Part shown: positions 29,042 to 37,638 of the stretch, piece by piece
Layout: every line of letters begins with the position of its first letter
Position numbering within the stretch: position 1 is the first letter of the stretch
From: Proteiniphilum sp.
GTDB taxonomy: Bacteria; Bacteroidota; Bacteroidia; Bacteroidales; Dysgonomonadaceae
Length of the DNA: 64,000 nucleotides
Assembly (NCBI GenBank): GCA_016839025.1
Contig: JADLKK010000002.1
Coordinates: forward strand, 1-64,000
Direction of reading: 5' to 3'
Program-made: the position numbers and the translations under genes
Notes under the pieces: model-generated
Database searches by the model: none
What the model saw: only the letters and a program-made list of their open reading frames with translations
What the model was told of the DNA's origin: nothing

Positions 29042-30640
29042 TCAATAGAGTTCTTCCAGTATTTTTCCGCTGGCAGCATTGGGTGCACGTATGCGCAACC
29101 GGTAGGAGATGGAGGGAGCAATCTCGGTGGCTTCAATGGTACGGTTTATTTTCTCAGGCCTGATATCGCAACCAAAAAAGATGACCGGGGCGATCACAGC
29201 ATTGCTGCGTTCTCTCACCTGCAGCTCCGACTCAGGATTCACCACCCTCCATCCTGGCTGTAATTCCAGCATCAGGTCACCCGATATACCTGGATAGTAG
29301 CCGTTACGCAGAAAGAGAGTGTGTTCGTTGTGAGTTGCCTGCATCATCTGATAGGAGGTGACCACCTGCTGGATGCCGGCAGACTGAACCAGGAAGGCAG
29401 CTGCCTTTTCCTGGAGGTCGGCAAAATCAATCTTGCGGTCCTCCACCAGCTTCCGATCGAAGTAGATATGGCGGTCGTAATATTTCCTGATCCACTGCTC
29501 CCGGCCATACAGGGCCATCAGATACATGTTTAGCAATGCCTGGCTTCTGTCGGGATGAAAATCACCTCCTGCCGGCACCATCCCCTCAGGAATGATCTCC
29601 TGTTCATTGAAATAACCGGTGGAGACGAGGCATACCAGCGTATGCTTCAGACCGACCGACAGATCAATGGCGTCGAGCAGACGACCGATCTCCTGGTCAA
29701 GCCGGTAGTAGGTGTCCTGTATCTCAACGGAGTAATTCTTGTCGAGAGCCTTATCGAAGTTACCCGCATAGAAGGTGATTGCCAGGAAATCAGGATTCAT
29801 TCGTTTCCCCAGTTGACTACTCTCCAGTACCTTGATTGCCATGTTGTTTACCTCCATGTTCACAAAGGGAGATTGTTTAAAAAGGTGGTAACTATCCTTT
29901 TTGTCGTTCCCGAAATAGTGTTGGAAACGATACCGGTTTTGGGTATAGGGAAAGGCATTGTAGCTCTCGATCTCACGTGCGGGACGCCAGGTCATGCTCC
30001 CGATGGTGAAGGTGAGCGACTCCGCACTGCGATTCTGTTGATCCACCGCTGGCTGTTTGTTGGTATAAAAAGTGGTCGTAGCCCATTTTCCGCTGGAGTC
30101 TTCAATCCAGTAAGCGCCACTAGCGGCGTGCCCGCCCGAAGCGAGAGCCTGTGAAGCATAGGGTGCGAAGGCGAATACATCAGACTGTCCACCCGATGCA
30201 ATCTTCAGTTCGTCAGTGAGGGTCGATACCTTTATCGGCCTGGGCGACAGTTTCTCAGTGGTAAAATTGCCGAGGTAACGGTCATCGGTAAATGAGGAGA
30301 TCTCTTGTCCCGTCTCCGGCTGATATCGTTTCTCGCCTGTGATCCCATGGTAAGAGGGATAGGCCCCGGTGAAAAGTGTGGTGATGGAGGAGGCTCTGTC
30401 AGGGTTGGGATAGTTGTACCGTACATTTCTATATACCAGTCCGCTGCTGAGGAGTCTGTTGAATCCTTTGTTGCCAAAAGTGTGACGAAACATCTCCAGG
30501 TAATCGCCTCTCAGCTGGTCCACAGTAATGGTGACCACTAGTTTGGGAACCTCTCCCGTTGTTGCTTGTGCCAAAAGAGGTGCAATCGAAAAAATTGCTA
30601 CCAGTGAAGTGAATATCCGGATCATGTTTTTACCGATCAT
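29042..30640 (-). CDS. Alkaline-phosphatase-superfamily protein with lost metal ligands (probable pseudoenzyme)
   Basis: A 532-residue exported protein (signal peptide to about residue 25, PLLAQ) whose framework follows PafA-type alkaline phosphatases: TVDQLRGDYL, GHAASGAYWIEDSSGKW, SVEIQDTYYRLDQEIG, APVIFFG. By eye against PafA, only the first metal Asp (D41) remains. The nucleophile Thr is replaced by Arg82, the D/H pair by N294 and A298, the ADH pair by T341-G342, and the last His by Q474. The Lys/Arg that grip phosphate are Tyr161 and Ser163. It is probably not a phosphatase. It starts 10 bp after the DUF4105 gene, so the two are likely co-transcribed, perhaps with secA. The ligand assignment is from memory of the family and needs alignment. 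Confidence 0.75.
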   Translation of the reverse strand: MIGKNMIRIFTSLVAIFSIAPLLAQATTGEVPKLVVTITVDQLRGDYLEMFRHTFGNKGFNRLLSSGLVYRNVRYNYPNPDRASSITTLFTGAYPSYHGITGEKRYQPETGQEISSFTDDRYLGNFTTEKLSPRPIKVSTLTDELKIASGGQSDVFAFAPYASQALASGGHAASGAYWIEDSSGKWATTTFYTNKQPAVDQQNRSAESLTFTIGSMTWRPAREIESYNAFPYTQNRYRFQHYFGNDKKDSYHLFKQSPFVNMEVNNMAIKVLESSQLGKRMNPDFLAITFYAGNFDKALDKNYSVEIQDTYYRLDQEIGRLLDAIDLSVGLKHTLVCLVSTGYFNEQEIIPEGMVPAGGDFHPDRSQALLNMYLMALYGREQWIRKYYDRHIYFDRKLVEDRKIDFADLQEKAAAFLVQSAGIQQVVTSYQMMQATHNEHTLFLRNGYYPGISGDLMLELQPGWRVVNPESELQVRERSNAVIAPVIFFGCDIRPEKINRTIEATEIAPSISYRLRIRAPNAASGKILEELY

Positions 30641-30650
30641 CTGATGTTCT

Positions 30651-31946
30651 TTATTGTCCCCACGCTGCCTTCATCTCCCTGCTGGATGTGAATCGCCTGC
30701 TTTTGATTCTCTTGTTCCTGAGCAGAAACAGGTTCGTTGCCGATCTTATCCATACACTCATTGCAAATGGTATCGTAGCCAATGGCAGTTGTTGGGGTAT
30801 CCAGCACCAGCCAAGCAGAAACAGCGTTAAGAGCACAAAGTTAATAAAATGATAGAAATAAACAGCTCTCTGCCCCGATTTCACCCAAAAGAAAAGAACC
30901 GCAACAAGCGCAACCGGATGCAACCAAACCAGGTTCCAGTTGGGGTTGGTGGCTGGATGGGAAGAGAAGTACATCAGAAAAAAAATGACCCCCCCCCCTA
31001 TCCCGGTTATTCCAAACAACAGAGAATCGAATAACAGATACAAACGACTTTCATTCAGCTTAATAGCCTGAATAAGGGAGATTAGCAGAGCGAACAGAAA
31101 CAGTGCGAAGGCTGTGAAAAAAGGTGATAAAATAGCCTGTTCGCGGAGGCTATTGCGATGGGGCTTCTGTTCGAGGAGCAACTTGGTTGCATCCACCAGA
31201 GGGAGGCTGAGTGAGTCATTCTTGACGATGGCAGCCTCTTCAAATGCATCCATCAGGTAGGAGGGCATAAACATTTTTTCCCTCACAGTGATGGTTCGGT
31301 CAGCCTCCGATCCAATTAGCAGATCAATGCCAAAACTGTACCAGGGGTAGTTGATCAGTGATTCATGCAGCAAATCCCGATAGGATTGCTCTTCATCAGC
31401 AGCCGGGTAGATTATCTCACCACTGCTGTATTGTTCCACCATGTCGCGCGGCCGGGTAGCACAGTTGTCGTAAAAGTAGTTGTAGCGGTATTTCCTGTTT
31501 TCAGGGAGTGCATTTTCGTACAGTGCCCGGTAGAGCTGCTGCCTCTCAACCGATGAGAGATTGAGACGCTGCTCCGCCACCTGTGATCCCTTGGCTCTGT
31601 ATTCCTGCAGGAAGTCGGTAAAAGAGGTCACACCAAGGATATAATCGGTTCTTCCGCGCACAAAGTTGTAGATGAAGCCTGGCTGTGAGGAGTCAAAGAA
31701 CCCGTAGTTAAAGACCGCGTCTACACCCGTGGAATCATCCTGCACCCGGATAGCCGTATGACCAAAAAAGGCATAGACTGCTCCGTTCCATGGTGAAGCT
31801 GTCAGCAGGGTTATGGTTGCATGGTCGCTCAGTTTTCCCTGGGCTCTCACTGAGGGAGTCAATAACAGCAGGCAGACAGAAAAAAGGGATATGCAGAATC
31901 GTTTACCGGGATACAGGGTGGTAACTGCTTGTTCCATTTGTCTCAT
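30651..31946 (-). CDS. DUF4105 (Lnb N-terminal-like) membrane-anchored periplasmic protein
   Basis: A 431-residue protein with a signal peptide (CISLFSVCLLLLTPSVRAQG). A periplasmic DUF4105 domain carries FFGHTAIRV near residue 70 and YFYDNCATRPRDMVE near 170, and about five C-terminal membrane helices follow (from about residue 275). The His and the Asn-Cys pair recall active-site positions of the family, related to the N-terminal domain of lacto-N-biosidase-associated proteins, but no enzyme activity is established that I know of. The ATG at 31946 is preferred to one 26 codons upstream, because the promoter lies between them. Confidence 0.85.
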   Translation of the reverse strand: MRQMEQAVTTLYPGKRFCISLFSVCLLLLTPSVRAQGKLSDHATITLLTASPWNGAVYAFFGHTAIRVQDDSTGVDAVFNYGFFDSSQPGFIYNFVRGRTDYILGVTSFTDFLQEYRAKGSQVAEQRLNLSSVERQQLYRALYENALPENRKYRYNYFYDNCATRPRDMVEQYSSGEIIYPAADEEQSYRDLLHESLINYPWYSFGIDLLIGSEADRTITVREKMFMPSYLMDAFEEAAIVKNDSLSLPLVDATKLLLEQKPHRNSLREQAILSPFFTAFALFLFALLISLIQAIKLNESRLYLLFDSLLFGITGIGGGVIFFLMYFSSHPATNPNWNLVWLHPVALVAVLFFWVKSGQRAVYFYHFINFVLLTLFLLGWCWIPQQLPLATIPFAMSVWIRSATNLFLLRNKRIKSRRFTSSREMKAAWGQ

Positions 31947-31972
31947 TTTGTTCGTTTCAACAATCACATCTG

Positions 31973-32002
31973 CAAAAATAGACAAAAAAACGGCGGTCTC
32001 AA
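31973..32002 (-). promoter_or_regulatory. Promoter of DUF4105-phosphatase operon
   Basis: Minus strand: TTG (32002-32000), a 19-base spacer, then TATTTTTG (31980-31973). This is a full Bacteroidota promoter match, 26 bp before the preferred ATG. Its -33 TTG falls in the loop of the rpmE2 terminator. Confidence 0.75.
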
Positions 32003-32013
32003 CAGATCGCCGT
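31984..32013 (-). terminator. Rho-independent terminator of rpmE2
   Basis: ACGGCG pairs with CGCCGT, further bases pair imperfectly inside, and on the minus strand a run of seven T follows. It begins about 24 bp after the rpmE2 stop and overlaps the next promoter. Confidence 0.8.
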
Positions 32014-32036
32014 ACAAATTCCATTTTCTGGTACCG

Positions 32037-32294
32037 TTACTTCTTTTTGTTGCGGTTACCGTAACGGTTCATGAACTTGTCAACACGTCCTGCCGTATCC
32101 ACCAGTTTTTGTTTTCCGGTGTAGAACGGATGCGATGAACTGGTGATTTCAAGCTTCACCAACGGATAGGTAACTCCATCTATCTCAATAGTTTCCTTTG
32201 CATTGATGGTTGAGCGGGAGATGAAAATCTCCTCGTTCGACATATCCTTGAAAACTACCGGGCGGTAATTGTTGGGGTGAATTTCTTTTTTCAT
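32037..32294 (-). CDS. rpmE2: 50S ribosomal protein L31 type B
   Basis: L31 sits at the ribosomal central protuberance and bridges the two subunits. The 85-residue sequence starts [19 protein letters not shown] and holds [23 protein letters not shown], the L31 signature. It lacks the zinc-binding cysteines of type A L31, so it is the zinc-independent (C-minus) form. It is transcribed alone, with a -7 element upstream and a terminator just after it. Confidence 0.96.
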   Translation of the reverse strand: MKKEIHPNNYRPVVFKDMSNEEIFISRSTINAKETIEIDGVTYPLVKLEITSSSHPFYTGKQKLVDTAGRVDKFMNRYGNRNKKK

Positions 32295-32331
32295 TATATC
32301 CTCTTTTTATATGATTCTCAGTTTCGGATGG

Positions 32332-32339
32332 CAAAGATA
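32332..32339 (-). promoter_or_regulatory. -7 element (TATCTTTG) of rpmE2
   Basis: The minus strand reads TATCTTTG 38 bp before the rpmE2 ATG. No correctly spaced TTG is seen. Confidence 0.55.
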
Positions 32340-32381
32340 GCACAATCCTTTGTAATAAAAAAATATTTTTCGTATGGGTTA

Positions 32382-33653
32382 TCAGCTGATCATCTCAAAG
32401 CCACAATAGGGAACCAGCAACTCCGGAATACGAATTCCCTCCGGGGTCTGGTTATTCTCCAGCAGGGCCGCCATGATGCGGGGCAGCGCCAGTGCGCTGC
32501 CGTTAAGGGTATGACAGAGCTGTGTCTTGCGCTCCGTGTCGCGGTAACGACACTTGAGACGATTGGCCTGGTAGCTCTCAAAATTGGATACGGAACTCAC
32601 CTCCAGCCAGCGTTGCTGGGCCGCGGAGTATACCTCGAAGTCGAAGGTAAGTGCCGAGGTAAAGCTCATGTCACCACCGCAGAGACGTAGAATGCGCCAG
32701 GGCAGCTGTAGTCTCTCCACCAGCGTTTGCACGTAGGCCACCATCTCTTCGAGTCGTTTGTAGGAGTTCTCCGGCTTGTCGATGCAGACAATCTCCACCT
32801 TGTCGAACTGGTGCAGGCGGTTCAACCCCCGCACATCCTTACCGTAGGAGCCCGCCTCACGGCGGAAACAGGCGGAATAGGCGGTGTTTCTGACCGGCAA
32901 ATCCCCCGCCTCGAGGATCACATCACGGTAGATATTGGTCACTGGCACCTCGGCAGTGGGTATCAGGTAGAGGTCATCGAGACCTACATGATACATCTGC
33001 CCCTCCTTGTCCGGCAGCTGACCCGTTCCGAAGCCGGAGTCACTGTTCACCAAATAGGGAGGCTGCACCTCCAGGTAACCCGCATCACGGGCACTGTCGA
33101 GAAAGAAGTTGATCAGTGACCGCTGCAGACGGGCTCCCTTACCCTTGTAGACAGGGAAGCCGGCACCGGTGATCTTCACCCCCAGCTCAAAATCGATCAG
33201 GTCATATTTTTTAGCCAGCTCCCAGTGAGGCAGTGCTCCCTCGGGCAGCTGAGGCTGTTCTCCCCCGCTCCGTTCCACCAGGTTGTCACCAGCCCCCTTG
33301 CCTTCCGGCACGGAATCGTGTGGCAGGTTGGGAATGGTGACCAACAAGCTTTCAATGTTATACTGCGCTGAACGCAAGGTTTCCTCAAGTTCTTTGGTCG
33401 ATTCTTTCAGCCTGTTCACCTTTGCACGTGCGTCGTTGGCCTCCTCTTTCCTGCCCTCCTTCATCAATGCTCCGATGGAGCGTGAGAGGATATTGATCTC
33501 GTTCAGCAGCGAATCGAGCGAGGTCTGCGTGTTGCGTCGCAGATCATCCTGGGTGATGATTTCATCAATCACAGCGCCGCCGTCGAAATGTTTACGTGCG
33601 AGGCGTTCCAGCACCTCTTCCCTGTTTTCTCGGATTACCTTGAGTGTGAGCAT
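32382..33653 (-). CDS. serS: Seryl-tRNA synthetase
   Basis: SerRS charges tRNA(Ser). The N-terminal coiled-coil arm covers about residues 25-105 (RRNTQTSLDSLLNEINILSR and on). The class II core shows TAEVPVTNIYRD (motif 2 region, with CFRREAGSYGKDVRGLNRLHQF) and the C-terminal motif 3 NGSALALPRIMAALLENNQ. The length of 423 residues is usual. It is a single-gene unit. Confidence 0.97.
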   Translation of the reverse strand: MLTLKVIRENREEVLERLARKHFDGGAVIDEIITQDDLRRNTQTSLDSLLNEINILSRSIGALMKEGRKEEANDARAKVNRLKESTKELEETLRSAQYNIESLLVTIPNLPHDSVPEGKGAGDNLVERSGGEQPQLPEGALPHWELAKKYDLIDFELGVKITGAGFPVYKGKGARLQRSLINFFLDSARDAGYLEVQPPYLVNSDSGFGTGQLPDKEGQMYHVGLDDLYLIPTAEVPVTNIYRDVILEAGDLPVRNTAYSACFRREAGSYGKDVRGLNRLHQFDKVEIVCIDKPENSYKRLEEMVAYVQTLVERLQLPWRILRLCGGDMSFTSALTFDFEVYSAAQQRWLEVSSVSNFESYQANRLKCRYRDTERKTQLCHTLNGSALALPRIMAALLENNQTPEGIRIPELLVPYCGFEMIS

Positions 33654-33683
33654 AGCAAATTGTTCAACTGTTTTTCAGGGTGC

Positions 33684-33691
33684 AAAGATAC
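33684..33691 (-). promoter_or_regulatory. -7 element (TATCTTTG) of serS
   Basis: The minus strand reads TATCTTTG about 30 bp before the serS ATG. Confidence 0.55.
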
Positions 33692-33755
33692 AAAAAATGA
33701 GGCATGAATAATGAACAGCTGAACAGGAATTCATCTCTTGAGGGTTTTGGGAAAG

Positions 33756-33893
33756 TCAGAAGAGCTGAAAATGCAGTGTTTCACGCAATTCTCTTTCTTT
33801 TTGTTTCTTCTGCCGGTAGTAACGGGAGATATAATAGGCAAAACCGGCGAATGCGCCCACGATCACAATGTCTTTGATTGTATTGGTTTTCAT
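33756..33893 (-). CDS. 45-residue single-pass membrane microprotein
   Basis: A short frame begins MKTNTIKDIVIVGAFAGFAY and ends in a strongly charged tail (RQKKQKERELRETL) after a tyrosine-rich stretch. It has one membrane helix at residues 8-22, then YYISRYYRQ. A helix followed by a basic cytoplasmic tail is the typical build of small bacterial membrane proteins. It lies alone between tilS and serS, about 135 bp past tilS. No homologue is known to me; it could also be a chance frame. Confidence 0.5.
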   Translation of the reverse strand: MKTNTIKDIVIVGAFAGFAYYISRYYRQKKQKERELRETLHFQLF

Positions 33894-33999
33894 CTCTGCA
33901 GGTATATATTAATTTATCTTCTATAACAACGAATCCACGGTTAGGGTTTTCAATGTAAGACGGAACAGCGGGCAAAACGCTGCATGGCAGGAGAAAAAG

Positions 34000-34018
34000 T
34001 TTTCCACAATTTTCCACA
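34000..34018 (+). promoter_or_regulatory. Two DnaA-box-like sites in tandem
   Basis: TTTTCCACA occurs twice with a 10-base period (34000-34008 and 34010-34018), matching the relaxed DnaA box TTWTNCACA. Helical phasing would place both on one face of the DNA. They lie just after the tilS stop, in a gap with no other known element. No dnaA gene is in this window. Confidence 0.4.
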
Positions 34019-34029
34019 AACGGGCAGAT

Positions 34030-35349
34030 TCATGCTTTTTCCCGCTTCAGCCGGATCTGCAGAACCCTTTTTGTCTGTCGGGTAACCCGATAACGTTCAT
34101 CCATCCGTTCCCCCACGATCCATACCACATCCTCTCCCGACAGCAACACCCATACCTTTTCTTTGTCATATAGGCTCATCTTGCGATCGGTAAAAAAATC
34201 ACTCAGCTTTTTCTTCCCCTTCATGCCAAACGGTATGAACCAGTCACCCTGTTCCCAGCGTCGAAGGAGCAGCGGAAACTGCAACCGATCCTGATCGGCA
34301 TATAAACGATCGCTGCATCTCTCGATCGTCACGGGCATCCCGAGTGACCGGATCTCCATCTGCAACGGTTGGTCGATCTGGGTTGCACCCATCTCAATTC
34401 GGTATGAGAGAGGATCATTTTCATACGGTAGAGGAGTGATCAGAAAAGCATCACGGTCTTTGATCACTCTCACGCTTTTTCCCATAAACTGCTTGCCGGG
34501 AATGGCATCCATGCTCTCAGCGATGTCTTCAATCGCGGAGGGGGTGAATCCCATCGGAGCCAGGATCTCAAACAGCAGGGAGCGCGGTGAGGGAGATTGC
34601 TTCAGCACAGGGATATCGATCAGCCCATCATGACAGACAGCTGAGGTTTGCTCCCTGATTGCGGCACTGTATATCTTTTCTGCTTCAGAGAAATGTTGCG
34701 CAGTTCGGTCAATATTCTCCTTTACGGCGGGGTTCAACTCTTCCATCAGGGGGATGAGACGCATTCTCACCGCATTGCGCAGGTATCGGTCGTCGCCATT
34801 GCTGCTGTCGTACACGAAAGGGATTCCCCGATCGTCGAGGTAGCGTTCTATCTCGGATCTTGTGAGACAAAGAAGTGGACGTATCACCCGCCCCCTTTTC
34901 GGGCGGATACCGGTGAGTCCTCTGATGCCGGTACCACGGATCAGGTTGAGCAGAAGCGTTTCCACGGAATCATCCCGGTGGTGTGCCACGGCAATTGCTT
35001 CCGCATCATGTTGGCTACGGATAACCTCAAACCAGTCATACCGCAACTCACGGGCAGCCATTTCTATTGACAGCTTCCTGTCAGCAGCATATTGCCGTGT
35101 GTCAAAGTCGACCGACGTGAAGGGTACATCCACACTTTTGCACCACCGCCTCACAAAATCGGCATCGCGCTGTGACTCCTCTCCCCGCAGGTGAAAATTA
35201 CAATGTGCCGCCACACAGGGATACCCCAGCAACGTGAGCAGGTCGAGCAACGCCATGGAGTCGGCACCGCCGCTCAATCCCACGATAACCCCTCCTCCCG
35301 GTGTGAGCAACCCCTCCTTCTCCATGTATCTGCGAACTCTTTCCAGCAT
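34030..35349 (-). CDS. tilS: tRNA(Ile)-lysidine synthetase
   Basis: TilS turns the wobble C of the AUA-reading tRNA(Ile) into lysidine using ATP and lysine. The PP-loop signature IVGLSGGADSMALLDLL is near residue 20, and AVAHHRDDSVETLLLNLIRGTGIRGL follows. The C-terminal substrate-binding domain is present (RRWEQGDWFIPFGMKGKKKLSDFFTD). The ATG at 35349 gives 439 residues, normal for the family. The frame stays open further upstream, but that part overlaps pheS and is not conserved in style. It is divergent from pheS. Confidence 0.95.
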   Translation of the reverse strand: MLERVRRYMEKEGLLTPGGGVIVGLSGGADSMALLDLLTLLGYPCVAAHCNFHLRGEESQRDADFVRRWCKSVDVPFTSVDFDTRQYAADRKLSIEMAARELRYDWFEVIRSQHDAEAIAVAHHRDDSVETLLLNLIRGTGIRGLTGIRPKRGRVIRPLLCLTRSEIERYLDDRGIPFVYDSSNGDDRYLRNAVRMRLIPLMEELNPAVKENIDRTAQHFSEAEKIYSAAIREQTSAVCHDGLIDIPVLKQSPSPRSLLFEILAPMGFTPSAIEDIAESMDAIPGKQFMGKSVRVIKDRDAFLITPLPYENDPLSYRIEMGATQIDQPLQMEIRSLGMPVTIERCSDRLYADQDRLQFPLLLRRWEQGDWFIPFGMKGKKKLSDFFTDRKMSLYDKEKVWVLLSGEDVVWIVGERMDERYRVTRQTKRVLQIRLKREKA

Positions 35350-35454
35350 GAGATGCCATTCTTTTTCCAACAAATATACATCTTTCGCTGCAGTATCCAA
35401 CTGCCCTGCAGCAAATCTTTCCGGGAAAAGAGGGTAAAATAGGAGGAAAAAATG

Positions 35455-35462
35455 TAATTTTG
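35455..35462 (+). promoter_or_regulatory. -7 element (TAATTTTG) of pheS
   Basis: TAATTTTG fits TAnnTTTG and sits 34 bp before the pheS ATG in the tilS-pheS divergent gap. No well-placed TTG is seen. Confidence 0.5.
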
Positions 35463-35496
35463 TGCTGTTAACAGATTGATTTGAGAAGAGAACAGC

Positions 35497-36516
35497 ATGC
35501 GAGAAAAAATAGAAACACTGCTCACCGAGATTGAGCGACTGACTGCGAACAGCCTGGAAGAAGTGGAGGCGATCCGCATCAAGTACCTGAGCAAAAAAGG
35601 AATCATCGCCACCCTGATGGATGAGTTCCGCCATGTACCTGCCGACCGGAAGAGAGAGGTGGGAATGAAGATGAATGCCCTGAAACAGGCAGCCACGGAG
35701 CGATTGCAACAACTGAAGGAACAGTTTGCCCAAAACGGAACAGCTCAGGCAGGAAACGATCTCTCACGGACGGCCTACCCGGTAGCGCTGGGTACCCGTC
35801 ACCCGCTTTCGATCGTACGGGAAGAGATTTGTGACATCTTCAAACGCCTGGGTTTCACCATTGCGGAAGGCCCGGAGGTAGAGGATGACTGGCATGTCTT
35901 CTCCTCGCTCAACTTTGCTGACGATCATCCGGCGCGGGATATGCAGGATACCTTTTTTATCCAGCATGATCCGCAAATAGTACTGCGCACCCATACCTCG
36001 TCGGTACAGACACGGATCATGGAGAAAAGCGCCCCCCCCATTCGGATCATTTGCCCGGGCAGAGTCTACCGCAACGAAGCGATCTCCTACCGTGCCCATT
36101 GTTTTTTCCACCAGGTGGAGGCGCTCTACATTGACCGGGATGTCTCATTTGCCGACCTGAAGCAAGCGTTGCTCTTTTTTGCCCGTGAGATGTTTGGCAC
36201 CGAGACGAAAATACGGTTGCGCCCTTCCTACTTTCCCTTCACGGAGCCTAGTGCCGAAATGGATATCTCCTGTAATATCTGCGGGGGAGAAGGATGTCCA
36301 TTCTGCAAGCATACGGGATGGGTGGAGATCCTCGGTTGTGGCATGGTCGATCCCAATGTGCTGGAAAACTGCGGCATCGACAGCAAACAATATACGGGAT
36401 ACGCCCTGGGAATGGGCATTGAGCGCATCACAAACCTGAAGTACCAGGTGAAAGATCTGCGGATGTTCTCCGAGAACGATCTCCGTTTTCTGGAGCAGTT
36501 TCGTGCGGCACACTGA
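35497..36516 (+). CDS. pheS: Phenylalanyl-tRNA synthetase alpha chain
   Basis: PheS holds the catalytic core of the alpha2-beta2 PheRS. It has the N-terminal coiled coil (about 1-85) and then GTRHPLSIVREEI. The class II motifs include FTIAEGPEVEDDWHVF and FFHQVEALYIDRDVSFADLK, and the C-terminus carries ALGMGIERITNLKYQ. The length of 339 residues is usual. pheT is not adjacent: the next gene is a DUF4831 protein, so the beta subunit lies elsewhere. Confidence 0.97.
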   Translation: MREKIETLLTEIERLTANSLEEVEAIRIKYLSKKGIIATLMDEFRHVPADRKREVGMKMNALKQAATERLQQLKEQFAQNGTAQAGNDLSRTAYPVALGTRHPLSIVREEICDIFKRLGFTIAEGPEVEDDWHVFSSLNFADDHPARDMQDTFFIQHDPQIVLRTHTSSVQTRIMEKSAPPIRIICPGRVYRNEAISYRAHCFFHQVEALYIDRDVSFADLKQALLFFAREMFGTETKIRLRPSYFPFTEPSAEMDISCNICGGEGCPFCKHTGWVEILGCGMVDPNVLENCGIDSKQYTGYALGMGIERITNLKYQVKDLRMFSENDLRFLEQFRAAH

Positions 36517-36545
36517 AACTTTACACGGATAAACGAGCAAACCAT

Positions 36546-37625
36546 ATGATACGAGCCATTTCACTTTCTCTCTTTTTTCTGATGCTGACTTGTGCAACTC
36601 TGTCTGCACAGAAAACAATCAGGGTAAATGCCGTCAAGGCAAACGACTACGGTGTGGTCTACACGCTGCCGAAGAGCTCGTTCGAGATCACACTGCTGGT
36701 AAAAAAAACGACCCACCAACGGGGTGACTTTTACACCTATGCACAATCCTACCTGGGAATTGCGGATCCCATCACCGAAAACCGTACCCTCTTCACGCTT
36801 GAGGATATCCGGGTGGTGAACAAGGGGGTTGCGGACAAGGAGCAATCCTATATGATTGAGTTCAGGGATAAGTCCTTTGAACCCTACCTCACCCTTCGGG
36901 AGGATGGCGTAATCGTTGCCGTCAACAGTGAGGGAGAGGTGAACGCTGAAAATGGGATGGTGCTCCCTGAAGGGGAGAGACCCGATCTCAACCCCCACCG
37001 CTACTTCTCACAGGAGACGCTGATGGCCGGCTCGACAGCCAAACAGGCGGAACTTGTAGCCCGCCAGATCCTGGATCTGCGGCGCAGTCGCAACGATATC
37101 CTTACTGGTGAGGCCGAAAGCATGCCTCCCGATGGCACCGCCTACCAGGTGGTGATGGATCAGATCGATCTGCAGGAGAAAGCATTGACCGGACTTTTTA
37201 CCGGTACGCTCTCGATTGAATATCTGACGGTGAACTACAGCGTCCTGCCCGACGGGGGTGATATTGACCGTCGTGTATTCGCCCGCTTTTCGGAGCGACT
37301 GGGGGCGGTGGATGCCGACAACCTGGCGGGTGAGCCTATCTACCTCTCACTGCGGAACAAAACGCCCAGGGTGGAGACGAATCTTCCGGAGCGGGAGATG
37401 AAAAAACTGGAGGAGAAGCTACACAGTGGACTGGTCTACAATATCCCCGGGAAAGCGGACCTGATTATCGAATACAAACATGAAACGCTCCTGCAAGAGG
37501 AGGTGGATGTGGTACAGTATGGCTCGAAAGAGGTGCTTGCAAAACGGATGTTCGGCAACATGAAGCAACCGATCAAGGTGCTGTTTTACCCTGAGCTGGG
37601 AGCCATCAGGCAAATCATTCAATAA
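36546..37625 (+). CDS. DUF4831 family secreted protein
   Basis: A 359-residue protein with a signal peptide (SLFFLMLTCATLSAQ) and the DUF4831 pattern: GVVYTLPKSSFEITLLVKKT near residues 38-57, FTLEDI, and a C-terminal GLVYNIPGKADLIIEY. Such proteins are common in Bacteroidales and probably periplasmic; their role is unknown. It begins 29 bp after pheS and may share its transcript. It is followed 13 bp later by a DUF3298 lipoprotein. Confidence 0.85.
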   Translation: MIRAISLSLFFLMLTCATLSAQKTIRVNAVKANDYGVVYTLPKSSFEITLLVKKTTHQRGDFYTYAQSYLGIADPITENRTLFTLEDIRVVNKGVADKEQSYMIEFRDKSFEPYLTLREDGVIVAVNSEGEVNAENGMVLPEGERPDLNPHRYFSQETLMAGSTAKQAELVARQILDLRRSRNDILTGEAESMPPDGTAYQVVMDQIDLQEKALTGLFTGTLSIEYLTVNYSVLPDGGDIDRRVFARFSERLGAVDADNLAGEPIYLSLRNKTPRVETNLPEREMKKLEEKLHSGLVYNIPGKADLIIEYKHETLLQEEVDVVQYGSKEVLAKRMFGNMKQPIKVLFYPELGAIRQIIQ

Positions 37626-37638
37626 TATCGGAAACAAT

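Noticed and set aside
27914-29263. A 449-residue open frame on the plus strand opposite secA
   Set aside because: It is antisense to secA, has no start signal or family pattern, and is His/Leu/Gly-rich as expected from the reverse complement of a strongly coding gene.
33781-34017. A 78-codon minus-strand frame overlapping the microprotein
   Set aside because: It contains scattered Cys and Arg with no signal or helix. The overlapping 45-codon frame has a far more protein-like pattern.
35350-35733. Upstream extension of tilS into the pheS gene
   Set aside because: The frame stays open by chance opposite pheS. The ATG at 35349 gives the normal TilS length and begins just before the PP-loop.
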